A stretch of 64,000 nt of DNA from Akebia trifoliata (lineage: Eukaryota > Streptophyta > Magnoliopsida > Ranunculales > Lardizabalaceae): assembly GCA_017979445.1 (NCBI GenBank), contig CM030719.1:22723292-22787291 (forward strand), written 5' to 3'. Below, piece after piece: positions 34,010-45,955 of this stretch (positions within the stretch are counted from its first letter, which is position 1; the number at the start of each line of letters is the position of its first letter). The position numbers were made by a program, and so were the translations under genes. The notes beneath the pieces were generated by a model. That model saw only the letters and a list, made by a program, of their open reading frames with translations. It had not been told where the DNA came from and did no database searches.

Positions 34010-34943
34010 GCCTATCTCCCCTGTTTTTTCTTTCCTCGCCAAATATCAAAACGAGAAGCATCTTTCTGCCAATCACTTCGTCTCCATTCTGAACTTATCT
34101 CAAGCGCAAGAAAGTTCTCCTTTAGGGTTACTCGCAAGTGTTTCTAGCTTTTATTTTCTTGTTTTTTTGCTCTGTAGATAGTTTGGACCGAGCTTTGGCT
34201 TTCAAAACCCTAGTTTTCTTTCTGAAGATTTAGACTTTATTCTAGTTTATTGTGTTGGAGCCTATGATTCTTGTTTATTTTTCTGTTATTGGATCTGAAT
34301 CCCTTTTGTCGCTCGATGTTGATGCAAGTACAACCCGTTGAATTTAAACCCTAACACATTGTAGTTCTGCTATCAACATTGACTCAATAACGAGTTAACG
34401 ATGTCGATTTAATGTTGTATTTAGAATTGGCATAGTTTGTTGGTGTAATTGAGTAATTTAGTGCAATCCACACTAAATTTTACTTAGAATCAATTGAGTA
34501 CTTTGTTTACTAATTTCGTGCAATTGAGTTAAAGATTTAGGTGGATTTGTACATTTTGATTCTTTTTTGCGGGGATGAAAGGAAAAACGTGATGGCTGAT
34601 GGTTAAACGTCAAGGAACATCAAACAAAGCTCCCACTTATGCCACATTTTCTTTATTATTACCAAAGTTGTGAAATTTTAATTCATCTTCTTTGATTTCG
34701 ATAGTGTCAGTGTTCTTATGAAAGACGTTCTTTTTTTGAAATGTTTTGACATTTGGATTTATTTACAATGTATTTTGTTGGAAAGAAAGGGAAAACATGA
34801 TTGTCAAAATAAGGAACATCAAGAAAGGGTTCCACCTCTGCAATAATTTCATTGTTATTACCCAAATTGTGAAAATTATATTCTGCATATTTATTTTTCG
34901 ATAGTGATGAGTGTTTTGAAGACATTGGTTTGTAATCTTGCAG
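34010..34943 (+). other. 5' leader and leader intron of the PRP39 pseudogene
   Basis: A CT-rich leader to about 34138, then a T-rich intron-like stretch ending in CTTGCAG at 34943. The donor is uncertain (GCAA/GTGTTT at 34138 is plausible). Confidence 0.45.
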
Positions 34944-35459
34944 AGTTAACTCTAAAGGCATATGTTTACATTCACAATTAAAATGGGCGACAGTGAAACT
35001 GTTGTTGAAATGTCGGCTTCCATGGAACACCCATCAACTGACTACAATGTCTCAAGCTCAGATGTTATTCCTGATAGTGGTGCATTGGGTACTGGGGCTG
35101 CCGGAGATCCGACTTCTGGTGCTGCCATTTCAACAGACACGACTTATTCCGTGTCTGATAGTGTTCTAATTTTGGTGTCGGAAATGCATACAAAACGGAC
35201 TCAGATTCAGTTATGCCACGAGCCCCTGTTACATCAACATATGATGCTAAGCCAACTGTTGGAGTGGTTGATACTAGTGAGAATCTTGTTAGCCAGGAAA
35301 ATGCAGTTCTGGAATCAGCTCAAGTGGGTAGTTATGATTATTCTGTTAATGGAAATGGCATGAGTGAAGTTAGAGATTTCACCCAAACAGGAATTGATGT
35401 GAATGGAAATGCTTCAAATGATACTGGTGTAGCTGTTGCAGAGCAACATTTTGAGGAGG
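34944..35459 (+). pseudogene. PRP39-like gene, first coding exon (frameshifted)
   Basis: ATG at 34983 begins MGDSETVVEMSASMEHPSTD, like the N-terminus of plant PRP39, a U1-snRNP pre-mRNA splicing factor with HAT (half-TPR) repeats. A one-base loss near 35165 shifts the frame. After it the reading continues MPRAPVTSTYDAKPTVGVVD and ends HFEEG at a GG/GTCTTG donor (35459). The exon is 477 coding bases; restoring one base gives the phase-1 end that the next exon needs. N-terminal PRP39 regions are poorly conserved, so the identification rests mainly on the second exon. Confidence 0.7.
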
Positions 35460-35999
35460 GTCTTGGTATATCTTTCTTCATTATCTCTAACTTAATGAAG
35501 ATCTCTTATGAAAATCATATATTTGTTGTAATTGTGCATTGGTTACACTTAAACAACCAGGTGATGACCTATGCTTATAGTGCACTTGATTCACGTTGAA
35601 TCACTAATTAATGTGGACGTTTGGTTAGGAAAGGAAACATTAAAACCTTAGATCAAACTACTGTTAACTGTTGTATGTGCTTTAATTTACTAAGAAGATA
35701 AAATTATGTGGATTTTTGTATAGTTCACCAATATGGTCATTTTCGCAGTAAGCTTAGTATGACCTTTGTTTCATCTTCATTAGATTTGAAACATGCCTGA
35801 TATCCTTTTAATACGTCATTGGGAAAAACTGGGACTTCATGCACGAAAATTGGCAATCATTTCCAGTGGTTCAGAGAGTCAGTGAATGACATGCATATTT
35901 TCCATATTTGTATGGTTTCCATTTAGAAGTTCTTGTTTTATTGGTCATACATCCAGCCTTCGTACTATTTTTAACTTGTATTTCATATTTAATGCTTAC

Positions 36000-36220
36000 A
36001 TTTATGTCATTACTTTTTTTTTTTTTAATGTAATCAAATTACTTAAAAAATACTATTTTTTAAGAAATTACAAAAGTCAATTTAACATGCTGTTTTTTTT
36101 TTTTTTAATCGTTGGACTGTCCGGCGTTTTGCTTTCCTATGGCTTCTACTACCTGGGCGAGAGTACTTTTTTTGCATTAAAAAAAACACTTCCCTTACTG
36201 ACTTTGTAAGATTTCAAATC
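36000..36220. other. T-rich intron sequence of the PRP39 pseudogene
   Basis: Two poly(T) runs (36007-36026 and 36092-36107). No feature beyond intron filler. Confidence 0.35.
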
Positions 36221-36224
36221 TTAC

Positions 36225-36430
36225 TAAGGTGCTGATTGATTCAACTTCTTAAAACTGCTGTCAGCTTCTGCTGTCTGAATCTGCTGTCTGAATTTGCTGT
36301 CAGAATCTGAAAAGCTGAAAAAATTGTTCGATAGAGCTTTTTAAAACTGCTGTACTGTTGACTAGAATCTGACTGTGGACTGTTTGATACAGCTTCTAAA
36401 TTCTGCTGTAGTAGGGTAAAATGACTAGAA
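36225..36430. repeat. CTGCTGTC-rich MITE-like patch
   Basis: Repeated CTGCTGTCTGAAT words and ACTGTTTGATACAGCTTC near its right end; related in style to 30690-30890. It lies in the PRP39 pseudogene intron. Ends not resolved. Confidence 0.35.
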
Positions 36431-36572
36431 TGCCCTTAAGGTTGATAATGCAACCAGAATGCATAAAAATTACCAGAATACCCCTATACATATATAATTA
36501 CACTGTTAAAATTGGTTCTCTTTTGCAGGTTAAATCTATTAGCCTACTAATTTTTAATCATTTTTTTTCTAG

Positions 36573-36676
36573 CAATTTCTACTGAGGAAGAGTGATAGTG
36601 GAGTGTAGTGAGAGCAAATTCTTTGGACTTTAATGCTTGGATTGCGTTTATTGAAGAGGCAGAAAAGGTGTCAGAG
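36573..36676 (+). pseudogene. PRP39-like gene, second exon with two stops
   Basis: The acceptor TTTTCTAG precedes ISTEEE, then TGA TAG (36593-36598) where the family has Arg-Leu, then WSVVRANSLDFNAWI and EEAEKVSE, ending at a GAG/GTAC donor (36676). This is the start of the first HAT repeat of PRP39. CGA to TGA and TTG to TAG single changes would explain the two stops. I find none of the following exons (the large HAT-repeat body), so the copy is 3'-truncated. Confidence 0.85.
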
Positions 36677-37850
36677 GTACATTCACATAATTATTCACCT
36701 TTGGTAAATTTTAGACGATTGCTCGGCTTGTTTTGTTAAATTTCATTGGTTAGTTTTCTCTAGGAATGAAGCTGACATAAGTTTGTGTCCTATTGATAGT
36801 ATAGCGATCTAGTAATTTTAATTCTTAAGTATAATCTTATACCTATATGCATTGTATATTGTGTTTTGTTGTTCTATTGCAACTGTCTTCTTGATAATTA
36901 GGAAGTTGGGTGCTTTTCGGCTTTAAAATATTAGATTAGATTATTTTGGAGAGTTTTTCAGACATGGTATGTTGAACTTGTGAGATGATGTTGGGTGGTG
37001 TGCCACTCCTAAAAGGGAGATTTGACATTATTAATTTAAGTGAAGCAAATCAAGCTCTCATGAGAAAATGGCTTCACCAAGACACCAACAACAATGATGA
37101 ACAAGAAGGATTATAGAAGCTAGGTCCAATATAAATAAAAAATGCAAATAGACATTGGTTTGGGCTTGAGCCTCAAATACTCAGTGTTTTAAAGTGCTTA
37201 AGGTGTATTTGAGGTGAGGTGTAAGCCTCAATTAATTTAAAAAAATTCCCAAAAATATATAAAAATTACAATAAATACAAAAAAATATAAAAGCAAGTAA
37301 ACAACCTTCAAGAAATTTTTTACGCTTGACTAGAAACTCAGTATCTATGAGGTTTGGGGTGGTAAGAAATTCTGTATCTATAAAGCTTGGGGTGGTAAGA
37401 AATTTTTATGATATATTGTAGTACAATCCAGCCCATCAAAGTAAAAAAAAGCAGAGCATGTCCTAAATCATCCTATAAATATGAAATCCATTGATGAAGA
37501 CTCGTTACTCAAATAATTAGAGTTACTTTTGACTCAAGTTTTGTTTTTCCCTTTATTAAGGGATCTTAGTCAATCCCATGGAGAGCAATGGAAGTTCCAA
37601 AGATAATTATATATTTCAAATGTGAATTCAATATTGTTAGATTTTTTATGCATTCAAATCTCAAACATAACTTTTATAAACTATGATTTCCCAATAGGAT
37701 CTAATCTATTGCGTACCTCAAGTGTACTATTCAGTCAAGGATCATATAACCAATGATTTTATTTGAGTATTAAATATTTTTTACTTACATATATCCTAAT
37801 TTCTTTATAAAGTTTTCATAATTTTGTGGGTCATGTGAACCTTGAAGTTA
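36677..37850. other. No gene recognised
   Basis: AT-rich DNA after the truncated PRP39 copy. 37182-37230 has TTTTAAAGTGCTTAAGGTG and GAGGTGTAAGCCTC words like those at 11700-11870 and 26530-26600, a dispersed short repeat. Confidence 0.4.
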
Positions 37851-38040
37851 ATCACTGTTGAAAATTCATTGAAGTGCCTTTGAATTCTTAGAGTTCAAAA
37901 CAATATCTTGCCTTTTGGGTTCCTTGAAATGTTTTTCCTCATATTTTGAGACCATTTCTAGTACTCATTAATTTTTAGCATTGAGCCAATCATCTAGAGA
38001 CTGACTATTGGAAGAAATTCCCCACAGAGATCGATAAATC
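37850..38040 (+). repeat. MYB-CC intron repeat, copy D
   Basis: Matches 25976-26130 (GAGTTCAAAAC, TTTTCCTCATA, CATCTAGAGACTGA) but carries no exon. Confidence 0.65.
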
Positions 38041-38089
38041 AAATCATCAATCTGAACGATTTTAATAATTGATCTCAATGACTTGACTT

Positions 38090-39060
38090 GTTGAACTCGA
38101 CGGTTTCTAGTTTAAAGTTTGATAGAGGTCAAGGGGCATTAAGAAAGAAATATTTTACTAACTAGGTTGTTAAGCTATCGCTCAAAAAGTCAGGATGCAT
38201 TAATTGAAAAAAATGTCCCTACCATCTAGTATTTTTTTCATTTTTTAATTAGAATTGTGCTAATCTGACACTCTGTTGTGTACACTCTTCGACATGGTAG
38301 TTCAAAGAAACAAAAATCTTTGTCCTTGTGTATCCCGAAGCAAAAGATCTACGGTTTTGTGAAGGGAGCATAGAAAAGAGAGTCAGATTATCACAACAAT
38401 TTTAATTATACATGTTCTTAATCTTATCAACAAATGACCGAAACCAATCAAGTTGCAAAGGAATCCCCAAGATTTGACATACCTCTCACGATTTTGGCAA
38501 ATATTTGAAATATCCCTTGTATTTTCAAATTGATGCACCTACTTGACCTCAATTTATTTGGAAGACTAACAAAAGATGAATTGGATGGCCTCATCTTCAA
38601 CCTTTAGCCAAAAACCCTTAATGCTTTCCTAAAAGCTCGGTCATCTTCAAGCTCTTCAACTTCCGTGGTAAATTATATTTTACCTCTTCAACCTTGTTTT
38701 CAATCTCTTGTAAAAAACCTTTTTTTTTTACTCCAAAATTGTCATCTTACATTTTTGATTTTATGAAAAATCCTATTTGTTCTTAATGATTGAAGGTTGA
38801 AGGTGAGAAAATCTTAAGGGTTGAAGATGAGGGTAAAGATGATAGATTTTGGCGAGAAAAATCATAGAGTGTTTTGTTAGAGCTTGAAAGATGAGGGTAT
38901 TTAGATCATTTTCCAATAATTTCTTAAGAAAAGGCTTAGGTCAAAGGGTATGTTATCAGTTTGAAAATAGAGGGTGGTATCTCAAATATTCACCAAAACT
39001 TTGGAAACGTACGTATAAATATGATAATAAAATTAATGATTCAATGTGCTCATTGGTATG
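38090..39060. repeat. Diverged repeat module, 38.1-39.1 kb
   Basis: 38100-38230 and 38400-38410 match 6370-6540 with about 150 bp extra in between. 38440-38620 matches 8700-8850 and, more weakly, 7310-7470. 38930-39050 matches 29590-29700. Noncoding. Confidence 0.55.
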
Positions 39061-39329
39061 TATGATTTTTTTTTCCTTTGATTAAATATAAACTTGGAAT
39101 AGGTCCAGTTGTGTATTTTTAGATGCAAACCTTAACGAGTGCATTTGTTTTTATTGTTGAAGTTTCTTGGACACTATCATTCTTTTGATTTAGGTACTGT
39201 AATGCATTTGTTTCTTATTTGTAGTGAAACAAAATGGTAACCATAACATCTTAATCATTGTAAGATGCATAGTTTCAATTAAATTATATGAATGTCATTA
39301 TCTTTTATATTTTTTTGGAAACATTAATT

Positions 39330-39735
39330 GATAATACTGACAAAAAAATCCCTTCCAATGTGGAGTTGTGCACCACGATATCGTCAAGATAGACCACAGA
39401 AAACTTGTCGATGTATTTCCAGAAGAACTCATTCATAAAAGTGGGTAACAAGTCAAGTCGAAAGGCATGACCAAGAATTCTTGCGCGTTGTATCGGGTTG
39501 AACATTTACTTTTTGGCTCATCTCCATCGGTTACCCGCACTTGAGAATACCCTGATCTTAGATCCAGCTTGGAGAAATACTTGGTGGATCCAAGCTGATT
39601 GAATAGGTTGGCAATAAGTGGAATGGGATACTTTTTCGTCACGGTGACCTTGTTCAACACTCGATACTCCACACACAACTAAAGGGTCTCATTGTACTTT
39701 CGTTGGAACAAGACAGGTGCTCTACAAGGGGCCTT
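39330..39735 (-). pseudogene. Gypsy reverse transcriptase relic
   Basis: Minus-strand piece of a chromovirus-type RT: MCVEYRVLNKVTVTKKYPIP, LIANLFNQLG, YFSKLDLRSGYSQVRV, EFLVMPFDLT, then after a frameshift FMNEFFWKYIDKF and VVYLDDIVV (the YLDD catalytic box is intact). The fragment has sharp edges against the repeat module, which continues at 39737 with GTTAAAGAAAATAAATAATA as at 4790. Confidence 0.88.
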
Positions 39736-39736
39736 T

Positions 39737-40119
39737 AGTTGTTAAAGAAAATAAATAATACCCCAATCACGTGTCTAAAACATGAGCCCTGTCCCTCCAA
39801 TGGCGACCTTAAAGAAAGATGGTGATTTTTATGCCTTTTGTAATATTTAGAATGCCAAGTACACTCTCTTATTGCAATAATGTAGAATAACTTACATATT
39901 ATTTGTGCACATGGACCTTACCCCATACCCCAATGGTCTCCCTAAAATAAGATGATTTTTCGTAATTTGTGTAGTCTTTAACTCCATAGCCTCATTCCAT
40001 TATTGTAAAGTCCATAATTTAATTAAATTGCCCAATTGTCATTATTTATTTTGTGATGGTCATTGATGATTCTGATATAAAAAAATGTATCTTAGTGGGA
40101 AGAGCTATAATAGGCATGG
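39737..40119. repeat. Diverged repeat module, left of the solo LTR
   Basis: Continuous match to 4790-5160. Continues at 43302 after the inserted LTR. Confidence 0.7.
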
Positions 40120-40124
40120 AAGAA
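40120..40124. repeat. Target-site duplication AAGAA, left
   Basis: Pairs with 43302-43306; the uninterrupted homologue at about 6717 reads GAAGAAAATCAGCAATA. Confidence 0.9.
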
Positions 40125-43100
40125 TGTGACGCCCCGTCGAACGCCAACACAAATCCCCATGTTAGATCTCGAGGTACTAGGTGGCACCTCGAAATTTCGG
40201 CATGGTCTCCTCTGTTTATATTAGCATTCCATGACGTTTAACCTGCACCTGATAAACGACATACAATCCTGCATATAACAAATAAAATATAATACTAGCG
40301 GAAGCCTATATACATCTAATAACGTGCGAAAGATCAGAGTGCGGAAGAATAACCAGAATACAGGATTATACAAAATTCCTCACTCTAACAAAAATCCTAA
40401 CACTCAAGACAGAATCCATAAGACTACCTGGGGGAAACTAACACCACTAGGGGGTATAGCGCTAGTACTTACCAGGTGACGAACTCTGGTTGTCTATCTG
40501 ACCAATCAGATGATCCTCATTCGTACTCTATACTTGCCTCGCCAAACTCTGAATCTGAAACTAAAAAAAATAGGGAAGGAAAGGGTGAGTAACAATGGTT
40601 ATCCAGTAGGGAAACAAACAATTTCTGCCAATAACCTCTCCTAGCATGAACGAATAAGCATACTGAATCATTTTAAAATAATCAAAGTTTTACATAATAA
40701 ACTACAATTAACTGGTACATATTGCCAGGGATGAGCAACTAAACATTTTAAAACTGACATTACATCAATCAACAGTACTCACTATACCATTTTCTTTATG
40801 TACAAATCTAATTGATCAAATGAAAACATTAAACATGCACTTCATTTTATATATCAAAGTAAAGCAACAGATACATAATACACAATGGTGGAGTATTGGA
40901 ATTAGAGAGTTGGGATTCACGACTGGATCGTTCCCAGTCGGGACATGATGTTACAATTCTTCTCTGGCTTTTAGTTCCTGATTTTGTGGTCGGTCGCTGC
41001 CCTTACCACGTTTGGTTGACCATTTATCCGGCTCAGGCTGGCCGTTTGACGTGACCGTAAGCAATGGGTCTCTTTTCGATGTGTCAGAACGTTCGACTAC
41101 TATAGATTGTTAGTGATCACTGACTAATCATCTTCGTCTATGCCTATCAGGCGTACATGTGATTCCCAAATATACAAACTATTTGTATACGACCACCTTT
41201 ACAGTACAAGTTCACTGGTAAAGATAGAGAGGAATATCCCGGATTCCAGTTGTGACTCCACTCTTATACGCGTCCCATACCACATATGAGTTTGGTGGTC
41301 CCTATCGTACATCTCAAGATAGTACACCACTCCGGATGATATGACGCACTATCCCTTCAGGCATTCACAGACTCTTTAACAGCTCACAAAATAGCTACAT
41401 ATATATTATTTTCATTTGAAAATCAAAGAGAAATTAACAATACAAGGTTGATAATAGATATCTAATTTCCTACCATTCAAGTGTGGCCACCCGGCCTAAA
41501 ATAAATAACAAAACGGAAATGTAAACAGCGCCTCGCGCTAACAGAAATTTAAATAAACATGCAACCAACAATATTATCCCTGGATATCTGTTCACCAACC
41601 TGCACACAACACAACGTAAAATGCAGACATTACCCCTCGGGTGTGATTCTGACATTTTACCGTTTCATACCCTTTTCCCCTATTTTCGATTTTTACAATT
41701 TTCAATCTCTTCAATAAAACATTCATTTTCTGATATTCATCAACTCAATATGAGTTCATTGAATATTAAATCACATTTTCCAACTAAATAATTTATTTTT
41801 TTATCAATAATATTGAAAAAGAAAACAAATTTTATATCAAAACGGGGTCCGAGCAGTGCACAAGACCTAATTTATGGAAATAACCTGTTAAAATACCCTA
41901 CCCACGTATAATTTGTTAAAAATACAATTAAACATATCAAACATGCAATTTCTAGCGTGAATTTTTGAAATAACAAAATAATTCTATATGTCGGAAATAC
42001 ATCAAAATTTTTCAATAAAATTCTAAATGCAATTTTCACAATCTACGATTATTAATAGAAATTGAGAGTTCCTTACTATGTCTAGGCGAAAGGATCAAAG
42101 CATATGCACGGAAATCGAGACGATCGGCACGGAAATCAAGACGGATCGAACTTCGAAGCGGTTGATTTTCAAAATCGGCCCGGTGGTTTAGAAGATCTCG
42201 ATGTGCTTGTCTCTTCTCCCTTCTACGGCGAAAGACAGTTTGACCCCGAAATCGATGAAAATCGAGGTCGAAGTTACGAAAATCTCCGTATAAAAATACG
42301 GTTGATTTTTGACTATACGGGGTGAAAAACACGAGAAACGGAAGGAATTTGGGTGGGTTATGTAGAGAATGAGGCTGCGGACGTTTCTCCCTTCTGCGTC
42401 GGAAGACGGTTTGACCCCGAAACGGACGAAATCCGAGGTCAAAGTTTCAAAATTTTCGTATCCAAATACGGTTGATTTTTGACGATATCGGTTGAAATAG
42501 AAAGTGAAACGAAGAAAGGTTGGGTGGGTTTTGTAGATGTTGAAGCTGCGGACATTTCTCCCTTCTGCGTCGGTCGTCTACGGTGAGCCATTTGCACGAG
42601 ATCTAAGGTGGAAGTTTGTAAAAAAAATAAATTTTTTTGTTTTTGTTTCGTATGTCTCGGCTGTTTGACAAGTTGGGGAAGATGATATATTAAAAAAAAA
42701 TTAAAATATTATTTAAATGAAATTTGGGACAAATTTGGTATTTCGCCTATTGTTTTGATCGATGATAACTTGATCATCCGAACTCCAAAATTGACAAATA
42801 AATACTCTATTTCGCTTAATTTTTTGTTCCGGATCTAATGATGTAGTCAATTTCTACAAATCTTGTCTCTAACAGAAATTTACATTTTTAGCCTGAGGTG
42901 ACCCTTAAACTTGATGTCGTTTTCGTTTTTTGACGATAATTCGACTTCCTGATCTCCAAAAATAACAAATAAATAGTCCATATTGAATAATTTTTCGTTA
43001 TGAACCCAATGGTATGATCAAATTTTAAAAATTATTACTATAACAAAAAGTCACTGTTTTAGCCTGGTCCGACCCGGTAATCGAGGATTTTGCAACTTTT

Positions 43101-43301
43101 ATATTCGGACTCGCATTTGAGTGTACTTACAGGCTAAAGTATGTTTTTCGATCATTTTGAATTCAATGGTGAGGTCAGATTCCATTAAAAATGATCAGAA
43201 ACATTTTAAAATTTTACCCCTAAGTCCCACTTTCAAGATTTTTTTAAAATTCCACTATTTATTTTTTCTTGAGATATGACTTAAAAATTCGGGGTGTTAC
43301 A
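40125..43301 (-). mobile_element. Solo LTR of 3.2 kb, Del/Tekay-like
   Basis: On the minus strand it begins TGTAACACCCCGAATTTTTA and ends GGGGCGTCACA, with a 5-bp duplication AAGAA on both sides and no coding frames, primer site or second LTR inside. Ends of the TGTAACACCCCG type and lengths of several kilobases are typical of Tekay/Del chromovirus LTRs. It is the product of recombination between two LTRs of a full element. It contains a short tandem array at 42190-42640. Confidence 0.82.
42190..42640. repeat. Tandem repeat of about 190 bp in the solo LTR
   Basis: Two full and one partial unit, each with TTCTCCCTTCT, GACCCCGAAA, CGAGGTC and ATACGGTTGATTTTTGAC. Relatively CpG-rich compared with the rest. 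Confidence 0.8.
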
Positions 43302-44474
43302 AAGAAAATCAGCAATACACTTATTATTTATCCAATACCGGTCTCATCTAGCAATCGTAATAGTAAGTGAGGACCTTTTATACTTTCTTTAGTCTTTAGA
43401 ATGTCTAGAACTATACTTTATTGCATTAAAGAAAAATCTTTATTTTCAACTAACATATCGAATCGCCATTATTATGAGTTTTCCAACATGGGTCTTGTCC
43501 CATTACCCCAACCATGATATTTATAGAAAATAAGGACTTTTTATACTTTTGAAGTCTTTAAAGTGACAATTATTGCATTAATAAAAATAAAATTAAAAAA
43601 AATCCTTACTTCTCACTAAATTACATAATTTCCATTATTTCATTTGATTAATAAAAAAGTTGTTATATTATTTTTAATTAGATATATATTGCTTTTATGA
43701 ACTTGACCATTCTTGATATGATGGACAAATGGAGTACCTAGAGAGAACTAGGCCAAACAGGTTGCAATGGATGCCCCAAGCACTATAAAATATGGGTAAA
43801 TTTGTGTGGGACTTTTTGGTATAATTATTATTTTTAATATTTTTTAAAAAGGGGCTTGCAGAGTCATTGTTTCAAAAAAAATATATCCAAGGGTTGAAGA
43901 TTACGTGTTTTGAAGCAGAAAGTCTTGAGGGCATTTAGGTATATGAAAACATAATCAATTAATGAATCGACCTATGGTCTTGAGAATGAAAGAATTGTAA
44001 GGGAATGAAAAACTTTCTTATTAAACGAAGAAAAAAAAAAAGCAAATATCCATATTACTTGTCAAACAAGGATGTTTGTCCCATTACTTCAGTATCAACT
44101 CTAATAAAAGATGATGACTTTTGTTGTCTTTAAAGTGTGAACTGCCAATTGCTCTACTTCATTGTATTATAAATAAAGAAAATTCTTATTTTCAACTTAA
44201 TAACATGCTATTAAGTACTTTTTAATTAAATTCAGCAAATATATATAGAATAGAAGGATTATAATGGTAATTATGCAACTATAATTTATAGTGGCAGACA
44301 TGTAATTTCAATTTAGAAAACACGACCATCAAAACGTTGTGGCAAAAAATTAGACACGTTATTCTCAATTCATTCCATCCATTTATTTGTTTTTGTTTTT
44401 GTGTTATATAAATATGAGAATCCTAAAGAAGTGAAGATAGATATATTCAAGTCAGTCAATCATGGAAATAAAAC
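43302..44474. repeat. Diverged repeat module, right of the solo LTR
   Basis: Continues the module (matches 6720-7200 and 4370-4560). The last 200 bp (44220-44400) resemble 29700-29880. A TATATAAATATG at 44404-44415 precedes the copia junction by about 60 bp. Confidence 0.6.
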
Positions 44475-44926
44475 TGTAAATATCTTTATTGAAGTTATCA
44501 TGAAGAAAAACTGTCTTCACATCTAGCTGCTCTAGATGTAAGTTTTCTGCTATAACAATACTCAAAACAGATTTGATGGTACATAAGTTCACAACAGGAG
44601 AAAAAATCTATGTATAATCGATACCTATCTTTTGTTGAAATTCCTTCACAACTAATTTGGCATTGTATCTCTTGGTTTCATCATGTTCTTTTAGCTTGTA
44701 AACCCACTTATTGTGCATAGTCTTTTTGTCCTTAAGTAGTTCAATCAAATCCAAGTTTGATTTTGTGGATAATGAGTCCATCTCATTATTCATCATATGT
44801 TCCCATTTAACCATGGTCTCAACCTCCATAGTTTCATCATAACATTCTGGTTTACCATTGTCAGTTAGTAGTAAATAATGTATAGAAGAAATATATTGAG
44901 TTGGAGTCTTTTCTTGTGTAGCTCTA
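44475..44926 (-). pseudogene. Copia copy 2, reverse transcriptase part (distal to the CACTA insertion)
   Basis: Minus strand: the integrase-RT linker and RT N-terminus of Ty1/copia. Motifs: KWEHMMNNEMDSL, NKWVYKLKEHDETKRYNAKL, VVKEFQQKIGIDYT, then after a frameshift IFSPVVNLCTIKSVLS and QLDVKTVFLHDNFNKDIY. RT stops there at about 44475; the rest of pol and the 3' LTR are absent. The codon at 44924-44926 continues on the other side of the CACTA element. Confidence 0.88.
44924..44926. repeat. Target-site duplication CTA, left
   Basis: Pairs with 48987-48989. Confidence 0.85.
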
Positions 44927-44944
44927 CACTCCAGGAAAATTGAT

Positions 44945-45020
44945 ATTTAGCGACGGAAAAATTCCATCCGTCGGTAGTAGAGCACTAGAGCGACGGACAA
45001 AAAGGTTTTTTGTCGGTGTA
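44945..45020. repeat. CACTA left subterminal repeats
   Basis: GCGACGGA, CCGTCGG, GCGACGGA and TTTGTCGG in about 70 bp. These are the likely transposase binding sites. Confidence 0.75.
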
Positions 45021-45224
45021 GAGTTAGTTTTCCCTTTTTTTCTTCCTCATCTTCTATTTTCCTCAATTAAACGTGTTTACTCAGTTTTTATTTCCTTCAA
45101 CCAACAAGAGAGAGACGAGAATTCCTCTTTTGAAAATAGAATAGAGTTGTTTTGGCATAGATCTTCTCACAAATTGGATAGAGTTGCAGTCTAGGAGTTC
45201 GTTGCAGTCGATCTTCTTCGATTC

Positions 45225-45480
45225 TAGGTTGTTTTGGGGTAGATCGAAAGAAGATCGAATAGAGTTGTAGTCGATTAGTTCATTGCAGTCGATTCGTTCA
45301 GCAAAATCGTTAGAGACCGAAGAGATCGAGTTGACTCAGAAGGTTTGTTTTGGGGTAGATCGAAAGGAGAATATATTTGTAATCGATTAGTTCGTGGTAG
45401 TCGATTCGTTCAACAAAATCGTTAGAAATCGTGCTGAATCAAGAGGTTATTTGAGGTAAATCAAAAGGAGATCGAAAAGG
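45225..45480. repeat. Tandem repeat of about 120 bp inside CACTA
   Basis: Two to three copies of GTTTTGGGGTAGATCGAAA ... GTCGATTCGTTCA.CAAAATC. Confidence 0.75.
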
Positions 45481-45862
45481 GTTTTCTATTTCGATCTTCA
45501 GGTATAGATCGATTACCTCAAATTATTCACTTTTTTTATTTTTCTTATTTGGTTTGAGATTTTTGTTAATGTGAGTTTTATCTAAAAAGCTATTTTAGTT
45601 TTTTTTTTTCTTTTAAATGATTCTAGTTTTATATGAATCCTCATTCAATTTTGTTGAAGAAAATTTGAAATTTAGTATTGCGTTGCTAATCGATTGCTTT
45701 AAATAGATTTGCGGAAAAGGCCTTTCAACTATTGTAATAGTTTCATCCTATATCTATTTGCAATTTCAAAAATGCATCTACTAGCTTGGCGTTGTGGCGT
45801 TGTAGTTTGTTTACTGTATAAAATACTATGTAGTTTAATTGTTGAGTTTGGCATGTCTCCAG

Positions 45863-45955
45863 GCATTGGATACCTTCAACACTGCAGTTGTGTCTCCTAT
45901 TTATTATGCCATGTTCACTTCTCTCACAATTTTTGCAAATGTTATAATGTTTAAG
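45863..45955 (+). pseudogene. Captured NIPA exon 1 of 3
   Basis: 31 codons between acceptor TCTCCAG and donor AAG/GTAAAT, reading ALDTFNTAVVSPIYYAMFT then LTIFANVIMFK. This is the highly conserved membrane segment of plant NIPA-type (DUF803) magnesium transporters. Phase 0 at both ends. No upstream exons are found in the element, so the copy is 5'-truncated. Confidence 0.9.

Noticed and set aside
40053..40241. 62-codon plus-strand frame over the left end of the solo LTR
   Set aside because: It spans the insertion junction (TSD AAGAA at 40120-40124) and cannot be a gene.
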